DNA from: Pseudomonadota bacterium
GTDB taxonomy: Bacteria > Pseudomonadota > Gammaproteobacteria > Steroidobacterales > Steroidobacteraceae
DNA length: 64,000 nt
Direction: 5' to 3'
Assembly: GCA_018240525.1 (NCBI GenBank)
Contig: JAFEFN010000014.1
Location: forward strand, 44,487 to 108,486
Position 1 is the stretch's first letter; each line of letters starts with the position of its first letter. The position numbers and the translations under genes are program-made. Below the pieces are notes generated by a model that made no database searches, was not told the DNA's origin, and saw nothing but the letters and a program-made list of their open reading frames with translations. Shown piece by piece: positions 52,923 through 62,800 of this stretch.

Positions 52923-54422
52923 TCAGCCGGCCGCCTTGCCTGCCAGCCGCCCGGCCTCGGCCGGCAGCGCGACATCCGCCTGGGACGCCTGCAGGGCGCT
53001 GAGCCTGGCCTTGACGGCCGCATCCATCGGCGCCACCTTGCCGGCCCGGGTGTCGACGTGCAGGTAGAGCTGCTCGCACGTCCCCAGCTGGATCCCGTCG
53101 CTCCTGCGGCTCAGCGTATGGAAGAGCCGTACGCGCTTGTCGTCCACCGCGAGCACCCGCGTTGCGACGTACAGCTGCTCGTGCACCTTGGCCTCTGCCT
53201 GGTGCGTCATGTGCGTCTCCACCGTGTAGAGCCCATGGCCGGCCTTGCGGTAGTCATCATCGATGCCGGCAAAGCGGAAGACGGCATCGGTGGCATCGCC
53301 GAACACCTGTAGGTAGCGCGAGTCGGTCATGTGGCCGTTGTAGTCGATCCACTCCGGCCGCACTTCCAACTCCATGAGCTCGAGCGCCCCGGCCCTGCCT
53401 TTGGTGATTGCGGCGGCGATCTTCTGTTGCGCCCCGGCGCCGGCATCCTCGTAGAGCCGCTGCTCGAGCGCGCGCAGGGTAGCGCCCGCGCCGATGTCGT
53501 ATTGCTTGAGGACCTGCTGGATCGCCACCAGGTAGGCATCGCGCTGGCGCTCGATCTCGCGGATGGAGCGCCCGGCCGCCTGTGCCTGCGTGCCCGCCAC
53601 CATCTTGTCGATCAGCGCCTCGGTGAGCTCGGGTGCCTCGAGCTTGGTCCACGGCCACTTCAGGCACGGCCCGAACTGCCGGAGCATGTGGCGCATGCCG
53701 GTCTCGCCACCGGCGAGGTGATAGATGAGGTTCGTGCCCATGGCCGCCCAGCGCAGGCCGGGGCCGTAGATGATCGAGTCATCGAGCTCGCCGGTCGTGG
53801 CGACGTCCTCGTTGACCATGTGCAGGATCTCGCGCCAGATCGCCTCCTGCAGCCGGTCGGTGAGGTGACCGGGCACCTCACGCCGCACCTTCAGGGCGTG
53901 CATGCCGATGTAGGTGAAGAAGCGCGCGGCCGCCTCCAGGGCGGCCGTGGAGGTGCGGGCGCCCCCGACCAGTTCCACCAGCGGCAGCAGGTACACGGGA
54001 TTGAAGGGGTGGGCGACGAGGAACCGCTCCGGCGCCACCATGTCCTTCTGCAGGTCGCTCGGCATGAGGCCCGAGGTGCTGGAGGCGATGACCACGTCCG
54101 CGGGGGCCACGCGGCTGACGTCGGCCAGCACCCGCTGCTTCAGTTCCAGCTGTTCGGGAATGTTCTCCTGGATGAAGTCGACGCCGCGCGCCATGGCGAG
54201 CAGGTCGGTCGTGAAGGTGAGCTTGCCCTTCGGCGGCAGCGGCGCGAAGGTCAGCTTCGCAAGGGCGCCTTCGGCATTGGCGACGGCGCCGCGGATCCAC
54301 GCTTCCATCTCCGGCTTGACGTCCGCGGCGACCACGTCGACGCCGAAGTGCAGCGCGCGCGCCGCCCAGCCGCCGCCGATGACCCCTGTGCCGAGAAGAC
54401 CGAGTGTCCTGACCTGTCGCAT
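52923..54422 (-). CDS. L-carnitine 3-dehydrogenase fused to thioesterase
   Basis: The 499-residue protein has an N-terminal 3-hydroxyacyl-CoA-dehydrogenase-like part with NAD motif LGLLGTGVIGGGWAARAL, IQENIPEQLELKQRV and SSTSGLMPSDLQ, as in carnitine dehydrogenases. From about residue 340 there is a hotdog thioesterase domain (RPEWIDYNGHMTDSRY). This fusion is known for carnitine dehydrogenases of several proteobacteria. It oxidises L-carnitine to 3-dehydrocarnitine, the BKACE substrate, and the added domain probably hydrolyses betainyl-CoA. ATG 54422 has a GGTGA site 8 bp upstream; an in-frame GTG at 54434 is the alternative. Confidence 0.9.
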   Translation of the reverse strand: MRQVRTLGLLGTGVIGGGWAARALHFGVDVVAADVKPEMEAWIRGAVANAEGALAKLTFAPLPPKGKLTFTTDLLAMARGVDFIQENIPEQLELKQRVLADVSRVAPADVVIASSTSGLMPSDLQKDMVAPERFLVAHPFNPVYLLPLVELVGGARTSTAALEAAARFFTYIGMHALKVRREVPGHLTDRLQEAIWREILHMVNEDVATTGELDDSIIYGPGLRWAAMGTNLIYHLAGGETGMRHMLRQFGPCLKWPWTKLEAPELTEALIDKMVAGTQAQAAGRSIREIERQRDAYLVAIQQVLKQYDIGAGATLRALEQRLYEDAGAGAQQKIAAAITKGRAGALELMELEVRPEWIDYNGHMTDSRYLQVFGDATDAVFRFAGIDDDYRKAGHGLYTVETHMTHQAEAKVHEQLYVATRVLAVDDKRVRLFHTLSRRSDGIQLGTCEQLYLHVDTRAGKVAPMDAAVKARLSALQASQADVALPAEAGRLAGKAAG

Positions 54423-54444
54423 GCTTGGGCTCACCGTTGCGTGG

Positions 54445-54471
54445 GGGCCGGACAGCCTGTCGCGCCGGCCC
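54445..54471. promoter_or_regulatory. Hairpin in the carnitine dehydrogenase leader
   Basis: GGGCCGG (54445-54451) pairs with CCGGCCC (54465-54471), with an inner GACAG/CTGTC dyad. On the plus strand it is followed after 5 bp by five T residues, so it could stop antisense transcription; on the minus strand it lies in the 5' leader of the carnitine dehydrogenase mRNA. Confidence 0.35.
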
Positions 54472-54492
54472 GAATCTTTTTAATGTAGCCGT

Positions 54493-54502
54493 AATAATAT
54501 AA
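54493..54502. promoter_or_regulatory. Shared AT-rich decamer upstream of carnitine dehydrogenase
   Basis: AATAATATAA here is the reverse complement of TTATATTATT at 46763-46772 in the BKACE promoter. It sits 71-80 bp before the dehydrogenase ATG within an AT-rich island and overlaps plausible -10 elements on the minus strand. It is a candidate site for the TetR protein at 52269. Confidence 0.45.
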
Positions 54503-54642
54503 TAAATCCATGCACTGCGCACACGATCCGGCTCCCGCGGGCGCCCGCAGTCGGCTCCCGCAACCTGCCTTGAGCGACGGGGGAGTGTTGCAGGAGAATG
54601 TCCGGGCGGAGAATCCGCTAAACCGTCCTCTAAGGAACAAGA

Positions 54643-54978
54643 ATGGGCTTACTCGATGGAATCCTGGGCGGCGCCGTGGGTGCCACCGTGGTCAGCGCAA
54701 TGAATTCCCTCATCCAGCAGCACGGCGGCGTGCAGGGTATCGTCACGCAGCTGGAACAGCAGGGGCTGGGCAACACCGTGAAATCCTGGGTGGGCACCGG
54801 GCCCAACCAGCCGATCTCCCCGGAGCAGATCCACCAGGTCTTCGGCGGGGCCATCACGGCAATCGCGACGAAGCTGAACATGAGTCCGCAGGAGCTGGCG
54901 GCGAAGATATCCCAGCACCTGCCGGGAGCCATCGACCAGCTGACCCCCAACGGGACGCTCCCCGCCAAGCCCGCCTGA
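54643..54978 (+). CDS. YidB-family (DUF937) protein
   Basis: A 111-residue small protein beginning MGLLDGILGGAVG, with GNTVKSWVGTGPNQPISPEQI and an alpha-helical C terminus, all as in YidB. Function of the family is unknown. An AAGGA site lies 5 bp before the ATG. It stands alone; the 164 bp upstream hold no recognisable element besides the hairpin and AT-rich box listed for the divergent operon. Confidence 0.9.
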   Translation: MGLLDGILGGAVGATVVSAMNSLIQQHGGVQGIVTQLEQQGLGNTVKSWVGTGPNQPISPEQIHQVFGGAITAIATKLNMSPQELAAKISQHLPGAIDQLTPNGTLPAKPA

Positions 54979-55081
54979 ATCGCGGGGTGGGCGTGGCACC
55001 AACAGCACCGGCCGGCCGCTGCCGGACAGACTGCGCGCGCGCCCGCTGCCCGACACTTCCCGCAGCCGACCCCACTCAGCG

Positions 55082-56050
55082 GTGAGCGAGCCCACGCCTG
55101 CGGGCGGCTCGCTGCTGCTCACCCGCACGCGGCGCAAGACCCGCCTCGCATTTGCGACCATCTACATCGCCTGGGGGGTGAGCTACGCGGTCAACCGCAT
55201 CATGGCGCTGTCCCTGCCCCCGCTGCTGGCGGCAGGGAGCCGCTTCCTGCTGGCCGCATGTTTCCTGCTCGCCGTCGCACGCTGGCGCGGGCTGCCCCTG
55301 CCCCGGGGACGCCGCGACTGGTGGTTCCTGCTCGCGGCAGCCGTCCTGGGCATCGTCCTCAGCAACGGCCTGAGTGTATTTTCGCTGCAGCACATCGCGT
55401 CGAACCAGGCGGCACTCATCACCGCCAGCGCGGCATTCTGGATTGCGTGGCTCGGCATGTACGGGCGCCGCGCCACCCCGGTCAGCGCCCGCACCTGGGC
55501 GGGCCTCGTCATCGGCTTCGTCGGCGTGGCGCTGCTGGTGTCCGCGCGCGGCTTTGGCGCGCAGGCACAGATCGGCTGGCAGCTGCTCATGCTGGTGAGC
55601 GCCCTGTGCTGGGCGCTGGCGAGCATGGTGATCCGTGAGTCGCACTCGGCCTCCGATCCCCTGGCCTTCACCGCGTGCTACCTCCTGATCGGTGGCTCGA
55701 TCATGCTGGCCCTGGGGTTTGCGCACGGGGACGCGGCCCGCTGGAACTGGTCACCGACCGGGATCGGCGCCATCGTCTTCCTGGCAATCGTCAGTTCGAC
55801 CTTCGGCTTCGTCTCCTACGCATACCTGCTGCGCCACGAGTCCCCCTCACGCGTGGGAACGTACGCGTACGTGAACCCGCTGGTGGCAGTGTTCTGCGGC
55901 TGGCTGCTCCTCAATGAGCGGCTGGACGCGGTGCAACTGCTCGGCTCGGCGGTCATCTTCGCGGGTGTCCTGCTGGTCGGTGATTTGCGACTGCTGCCGC
56001 GCGGCAGTGCGGTACCGGACACGACATCCGCTTCGGAATCACATTTGTAG
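55082..56050 (+). CDS. EamA-family drug/metabolite transporter
   Basis: A 322-residue protein with ten predicted membrane segments in two EamA repeats. The first repeat starts TIYIAWGVSYAVNRIMALSLPPLLAAGSRF (in parts), and the second ends VAVFCGWLLLNERLDAVQLLGSAVIFAGVLL. Members export amino acids and metabolites. It starts at GTG 55082 with about 20 polar residues before the first membrane segment. Substrate not predictable. Confidence 0.88.
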   Translation: MSEPTPAGGSLLLTRTRRKTRLAFATIYIAWGVSYAVNRIMALSLPPLLAAGSRFLLAACFLLAVARWRGLPLPRGRRDWWFLLAAAVLGIVLSNGLSVFSLQHIASNQAALITASAAFWIAWLGMYGRRATPVSARTWAGLVIGFVGVALLVSARGFGAQAQIGWQLLMLVSALCWALASMVIRESHSASDPLAFTACYLLIGGSIMLALGFAHGDAARWNWSPTGIGAIVFLAIVSSTFGFVSYAYLLRHESPSRVGTYAYVNPLVAVFCGWLLLNERLDAVQLLGSAVIFAGVLLVGDLRLLPRGSAVPDTTSASESHL

Positions 56051-56166
56051 GGGAGGCGATGCCGCGTCAGCCCCATCCGACAGGGCCATTTCCCGCGCAC
56101 CGGTTTCCGCAGCCGCGTGCCGCTCAGCACACTGCGCCTGAATGCCACTCAGTGATCGAGGCGCCG

Positions 56167-56415
56167 ATGACCAACACCAGGGAATACCGCAGTTCGCTCA
56201 TTCTGGCTGCCGCCGTGGCGGGTGCCGGACTGATGTCCAGCTGCGCTTCGCAGCCACAGATCGCCGCACCGCCGCATCAGTGGGACGCACGGGAAGCGGC
56301 GGCATACCAGCGCTACATGATGGACGAGCACATGCCGCGCCGGGAATTCTCGGAGCTCAGCCCGCAGGAACAGCAGGCCTACTGGGACTGGCGCGCTCGC
56401 CACGAGGGCAACTGA
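56167..56415 (+). CDS. Small putative lipoprotein
   Basis: An 82-residue protein with an N-terminal hydrophobic stretch and lipobox-like GLMSSC. A short, charged mature part rich in Arg, Glu and Met follows (YMMDEHMPRREFSELSPQEQQAYWDWRARHE). No family recognised. The start follows a weak purine-rich stretch; the 116 bp upstream hold nothing evident. Confidence 0.6.
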   Translation: MTNTREYRSSLILAAAVAGAGLMSSCASQPQIAAPPHQWDAREAAAYQRYMMDEHMPRREFSELSPQEQQAYWDWRARHEGN

Positions 56416-56419
56416 CCTG

Positions 56420-56449
56420 AAAAAGGCGGCGTTGCATCGCGACGCCGCC
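56420..56449 (-). terminator. Rho-independent terminator of the small minus-strand gene
   Basis: GGCGGCGT (56425-56432) pairs with ACGCCGCC (56442-56449) around a 9-base loop. On the minus strand it is followed by TTTTT (56420-56424). It lies 56 bp beyond the stop of the gene at 56506 and also just after the lipoprotein stop on the other strand. Confidence 0.75.
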
Positions 56450-56505
56450 CTCCATGCTGCCTGACCTGTGCGGGCAGCCGGGGCTCTCCCGGCTGCCGTG
56501 AGACT

Positions 56506-56751
56506 TCAGTAATTGACCGAACGCACGCGCACGACACCCTGCGCGTCGCGCGAGAGTACCTGGCGCAACGCGATGCGCCCCTGGAAGTCCTCACCCTCGA
56601 CGATGGAGTTTTCCGCAGCGACGGCCAGCCCGCGCGCGTAATCGATGGCGTCCTGCCACAGGGAGAACTCGGCCAGGAACCAGTCAATACCCTTCTGCGT
56701 TACGCCCCAGCGCTCGCCGGTGCGACGCACCCGGACACATGGCACATCCAT
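56506..56751 (-). CDS. Small conserved-looking hypothetical protein
   Basis: An 81-residue cytoplasmic protein: VRRTGERWGVTQKGIDWFLAEFSLWQDAIDYARGLA (in parts), then EDFQGRIALRQVLSRDAQGVVRVRSVNY. The pattern of a short beta hairpin, an aromatic-rich helix and further strands recalls small DUF2188-like domains, but I do not assign it. It has its own terminator and lies 126 bp downstream of the giant glucan synthase gene, a region with no obvious features. Confidence 0.6.
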   Translation of the reverse strand: MDVPCVRVRRTGERWGVTQKGIDWFLAEFSLWQDAIDYARGLAVAAENSIVEGEDFQGRIALRQVLSRDAQGVVRVRSVNY

Positions 56752-56877
56752 TGGGAAACCTCCTTGTGGTGGGTCGGACGAGGCGCCGGCCCCGAGGCAT
56801 CCTGCACCGGACTCCCGTCCGGCGGTATCGGTACCGCCGCGGCGGGCGGTGTCAGCAGCGGCCTACAGCGCTGCCCC

Positions 56878-59800
56878 TCACCCCATGACCACGCGGATGG
56901 AGTGCGCGGCGCGGTCATCCACCAGGGGAATGCGGATCGGCGGGCGCAGGATAGTGACGTGATCGAGTTCCACATGGCTGATGCCGGCGGTGGCGCCGAA
57001 TGGATTGGTGACGGTGATCTCGTACCGCGTGCCGCCGTGGCGGAACTCGACGTCGTAGCGACGCCAGCTGCGCGGAATGCAGGGCTGGATGAGCAGCTCA
57101 TTGCCCTGCACGCACAGCCCGAGAATCGCCTCCAGCCCCGCCCGGTAGAGCCACCCGGCAGCCCCGGTATACCAGGACCACCCGCCGCGCGCGGCCGGGG
57201 CGGGCGCGGCATAGATGTCGGCCGCGACGACGTAGGGCTCGAGCTTGTAGCGCTCGACCCGCTCGGCATCGAGGCTGTGGCGGATCGGGTTGAAGTAGTC
57301 GAAGAGTTCCTTGGCGCGCTCCCCATCGCCCAGGCGCGCAAAGGCGATCAAGGACCAGATGGAGCCGTGGGTGTACTGGCCACCGTTCTCGCGGATTCCC
57401 GCCGGATAGGCGCGGATGTAGCCCGGATTGGGCTCTGAATCGACGAAGGCCGGGGTGAACAGCAGCAGTTGCTTCTCCTGCGGCCGGGCCAGGTGCTCGT
57501 AGACTGCGGCCATGGCATGCGCGGCGCGCGCGGGGTTCGCGGCACCCGAGAGCACCGCCCAGGACTGAGCAATGGAGTCGATGCGGCACTCGGTATTGCG
57601 GGCTGATCCGAGCGGCGTACCGTCGTCGAAGTAGCCGCGGCGGTACCAGTCCCCGTCCCAACCCTCGTTCTCCAGTGCCGTGCGCAGGCCCTCCCGGTGA
57701 GACCTCCAGCGCTGCTCACGCTCCCGGTCGCCCCGCTGCAGCGCAAGCGCTGCGAATTTCTCGAGCGTGGCGCACAAGAACCAGGCGAGCCAGATGCTCT
57801 CGCCGCGCCCGGCCGCGCCGACCAAGTTCATGCCATCGTTCCAGTCGCCGCCGCCCATGAGGGGCAGGCCGTGCGCACCGACGGCCAGGCTGGCATCCAG
57901 CGCCAGGGCACAGTGCTCGTAGACCGAAGCGCTCCGCTCCGACACCCGCGGCTCGAAATACTTGTCGCTCGCGCCCGGGGGTATCGGTTCGCCCTCCAGA
58001 AACGGCACTGCTTCGTCCAGCACGGCCGCATCGCCCGTGGCTGCGACATAGTGGGCCGTGCAGTAGGCGAGCCACGCGCGGTCGTCGCTGATATGGGTGC
58101 GGATGCCCTTGCCCGACTCCGGCATCCACCAGTGTTGCAGGTCCCCTTCGGGGAACTGCCTGCCTGCCGCGCGCAGCAGGTGCTCGCGAGCCACCGTTGG
58201 CGCCAGGTTGGTGAGGGCCATGCAGTCCTGCAGCTGATCGCGAAAGCCGTAGGCGCCGCTGGACTGGTAGAACGCCGTGCGTGCCCAGACGCGGCACGCC
58301 AGCGTCTGATATGGCAGCCAGCGGTTGAGCAGCAGGTCCAGCGCCGGATCAGGAGTCTTGACCCGGATCTTGCCGAGCAGCTCATCCCAGTTGCCGGTGA
58401 CCTCGGCGAGCGCCCGGGAGAGATGCAGGTTGCGGGCCGCGAAGATATCCGTGATCGCCCCGGCCGGATCCTCCGACTGGCCGAGGAAGGTCACCACCTC
58501 GCGTTCACCCCCGGGCGGGATCTCGATGGCCGTCAGCAGCGCGGCACACGGATCGAGCGCGGCTCCGCTCCTGCCTGACAGGGGTAGCCGGGCGCGCAGT
58601 GCCGCCGGGGACTCCAGCAGGCCTTGCAGCCCGAGGAATTCGCGCCGGTCGCAGGTGCTCTCGGTCTGGCTGCCCCCCATATCCAGGTAGGCGGTCCGCG
58701 CCCCGAACTGAGCGTTCCACGGGTTGCGCGCCAGCAGCGCCCCGGTCTGGGCACACTGCTCGGTGATGATGTAAGGGGCGTTGGCGATGCGCGACGGGCC
58801 AAGCGACCACTCCACATAGGCGCACACCGTCAGGCGCCTCGCCTTCGCGCCCTGGTTGCGGATCCTGAGCTGCGACACCTTCAGCGCGCGCCCGCGCGGC
58901 ACGAACTGGATGAGCTCCAGCGCAATGCCGCGGCTGGTGTATTCGAAGCGCGTGTAGCCCTGGCCGTGGCTTGCACGGTACATCCCCTCGGGGTCGCGGA
59001 TGGGGCTTGCTGTCGGACTCCACAGCTCACCGGTGTCGTCATCTCGCACATAGAGGGCCTCCGCGGGCGGATCGATGACCGCATCGTTGGACCAGGTGGT
59101 GAGCGCGTTCTCGCGGCTGTTGCGCGACCAGGTGAAACCGGCCCCGGAGGCCGAGACCTGGAAGCCAAACTCCGGTTGCGCGATCACGTTGATCCACGGC
59201 ATCGGCGTGGATTGCCCCGGCCTGAGGACGATCGCGTATTCACGGCCATCGGCAGTGAAGCCTCCCGTGCCGTTGGCAAACTGCAACTCGGGAGCAGCGG
59301 CCGCATCGGGTAATCGCGCCACGCGGGAAGGAGTCACCGGAGGGCCGACCACCGCGGTTTCGGCACCGGGATCCTCGAGTCGGTCGAGTTGCTCGAGCAG
59401 CGTTCCACGGCGCGCGATCAGGGCCACGCGCGCGGACGCCAGCAGCGCCAGGCGCGCCTCGGCCGACATCACCTCGGAGCGCAGCGCAAAGACGCTGCCC
59501 GTGCCGTTCGGACCCGACGGGGGTACGTGCGCCTGGCCTGCCCGGGTGAGTGACTCGATCGCGGATTGCAGCTCCTGCATGTAGGAGGTCGACGAACCGT
59601 TGAGGATGACCAGGTCGACTGGAACGTTCTTGGTCGTGAAGTAGCCATGGGCGCGCAGCAGCTGGCGCACCAAGGCAAGATCGCTGGCATCGTCGATCTC
59701 CACCAGCATGATCGGGCGGTCCCCGGAGATTCCGTGCGCCCATAGCGCCTGCACGTTGGCCCGGTTGCGGCGCAGCGTATCCGGAACGGCGCGCAATGCC

Positions 59801-62800
59801 GGATTGAGGTAGAAGACGTGAGCCGCCAGGCGCTGGAAGAGACTGGCTTCGTCCGGGTCCAGGCCGAGGTGGTGAAGCTGCACGCGGGCATGCGTCCAGG
59901 CCAGCGTGGATGCGCGGTCGAAAGCGGACGGGTCACGGCACATGTCGACGATCCGCAGGACGTCCGCCTTCGAGCCCGCCAGTGCCGTCCAGAAGGTGAC
60001 GCGCGCGGTCTCGCCGGCGCCCACCCGCAGGCGGTAGCGCAGGCTGAACACCGGATCCAGCACGGAGCCGCTCGACCCGCTCAGCGGCACGGCGCCGGCC
60101 AGCACACGCGGGTGCGCGAGGTTCCGGTCGCGGCCGAGGAAGCGCGCGCGATCGGTCTCGTACTCGCATGCGCCAAAGTCCTCGGCCTCTATGACCGCGA
60201 AGTGCGCTGCCCACACCGGCACGTCGCCCTCGGCACGCGGCCGCCGGCCGGCCAGCAACACCCGGCGCTCGGCATCAAACTCGGTCTGCACGAAGAGATT
60301 GGAGAACGCCCGGTGTGCGCGGTCCGCCGCGGCGGTGGTGAGCAGCACCTCGCCGTAGGAGGTCACCTCGATCTCGCGCGCCCTCTCGCCCTGGTTGGCG
60401 ATCGAGATGCGCCGGGCTTCGGCATCGTGCTCCGCGGAGACTAGGATTTGCATCCGCGTTGCCCACGGGCCGTCGCGGCGGGCGATCTCGACCCGATCCT
60501 CCGCGAAGGTGACGCGGTAGGCATCCGGCTGGGCCTGCATCGGCGCGAAGCCGCCCGACCACACGTCGCCGCTGTCGCGGTCATGCAGGTATATCACCTG
60601 GCCGCTGCGGTCACAGGTCGGGTCCTCGCTCCAGCGGGTCACGGCCAGGTTTGCGCAGCGACTGAAGCCTGCTCCGGATGCACTGACCATGACCGCGTAG
60701 CGCCCGTTGCTCAGCAGCTGCGTATGGGGTGTGCGCGGGCGCCAGGTCTGCAGGCGACGTCGGCCGGCCGATACCGGGAAGCGCGCTTCGCGCGCCTCGG
60801 TCTCCAATCCCTCCGGTGCGGCTTCCACCGAGCGCGGTGGCTTCTCCTGCAGCAGCAGCTCCGAGGCGCGAGTCGATGCCTCGGCGTGAAAATAGTCCTG
60901 TACCACACCGCCGCTAAGCGCATTGGCAATGGCCACGATCGTCATGCCCTGGTGATGGGCCATATAGGCCCGCACCACCGCAACCGCATCCCCTTCCGCC
61001 AGGCGTTCCGGCGTGAAGTCCAGTGCTTCGTAGAAGCCGAATGCGCCAAGGCCACCGAGCTCCGCCAGCAGCCGGTAGTTGGCAGCGGCTGCAACCGGAT
61101 CGACCATGGCCGCCAGTCCCGTGGCGTATGGCGCGACGACCAGGTCATTTGCGAGGCCGCGCTTGAGTCCGAGCGCCGGCACGCCGAAGGGTGAGTACTG
61201 ATAAGTGCGGTCGAGGTCGCGCGTGTTGAACGCCGACTCGGAAATGCCCCACGGGATATGCCGCGTCGCCGCGTAGTCCCGCTGTGCCCTGACCGCCACA
61301 CGGACCGCGCGGCCGAGCAAGCTGCCGCTCGGCGGCCGCATCACCAGGCTCGGCATCAGGTACTCGAACATCGACCCGGACCAGGACAGCAATGCGGTGA
61401 GATTGCCCAGAGCCACCGAGCGACGGTCGAGCCGGAACCAGTGACGCGCCGGAACGTCGCGCTTGGCAATGGCAACGAAGCTGGCCAGCCGTGCCTCCGA
61501 GGCCAGCAGGTCATAGTCGCTGTCATCCAGGCGACTCTCGACGACGTTGAAGCCGATCGACAAGAGCATGCGATGCGGCTTGAGCAGGAAACCGAAGTCC
61601 ATCTCGTCCGCCAGGGTGCGCGCCAGCTGGGCGATCTGGCCCATGCGCTGCGCGAGGTCACGCGCCGCGGTCGCCTCCGGCAACCGCGCCAGATCCCCCA
61701 GCGAGCTCACCTCGCGCGCGCCCGTGGACCCCGGCTGCAGGCCCTCCATGTCGCGCAGATGGCTGTGGGCGCACCCCAGAGCCACCTCGGCCCAATCGGC
61801 TTCCTCGCCACTGGCCGCTGCCAGCACGGTCAGCGGCCTCGCGGGCGCCGGTGGCCCGAGCGCGGCACGTGCGCGAAGCATCGCCCGCAGGCGGGGACCC
61901 ACGGGCTCCTCGCCGGATCCTTCGGGTCCCAGGGCGCCTTCCAGTGTCTCGCGCACCCTCGACCGCGGCGCAAGCTGCAGGGCATCGCGGATACCCGAGA
62001 TGCGTGCCGCGCCCCAGAGCGGGCGGCGCATGGCGGCCTCGACCGCGTTGGCGAGCGCGAGCAGGTGGCCGGCCAGGTTGCCGCTGTCCACGGTGGATAC
62101 GTAGCTCGGCAGCAGCGGCTGATTCGTGCGCGTGTCGTACCAGTTCAGCAGGTGGCCGCGGAAGCGCTCCAGTCTGCCGAGCGCGGCCAGCGTGGCCTCG
62201 AGTCGCTCGACCCAGTCGTACAGGCCCAGCCAGCCGAAGTCGAACGCGCAGACCGAGGACAGCAGGTACATTCCGATGTTGGTCGGCGAGGTTCTCTGCG
62301 CGAGGATCGGCAGTGGTGTCTCCTGGAAATTATCCGGCGGCAGGAAGTGATCCTCCGGCGTCACGAACTGCTCGAAGTACCGCCACGTGCGGCGCGCCAC
62401 CAGCCGAAGATAGGTGGCATCCTCCACCGAGAGCAGTGCGGCCACCGCCTCGGGTTGCGGCACGCTGATCTGCCGCGCCAACAAAGGTGCGGCAATCCAC
62501 GAGAACAGCCACGGCGCCGCCAGCCAGAAGTTCTGCGGGGCAAGGAACAGCATTGCAAAGATGCCCAGGACGCCCAGCGCCACGCTGCCGCGCATGCGCC
62601 GCAGATAGCTCGCCAGGTCGAGCCGGCTGGCCATGCGCGCGTGTGCCGCCGTCGTCCAGTCCAGCAGGTGCCGATGCGTGATCGCCAGCCTGATGAGGGT
62701 GCGGACGATGGCATCGCCCATCCACCAGGCCCGATCGGCCAGCAGCACGAGGTTCAGCACCAAGCGCAGCAGGGCGAAGCGCAGGTCGTGACGCAGCGCG

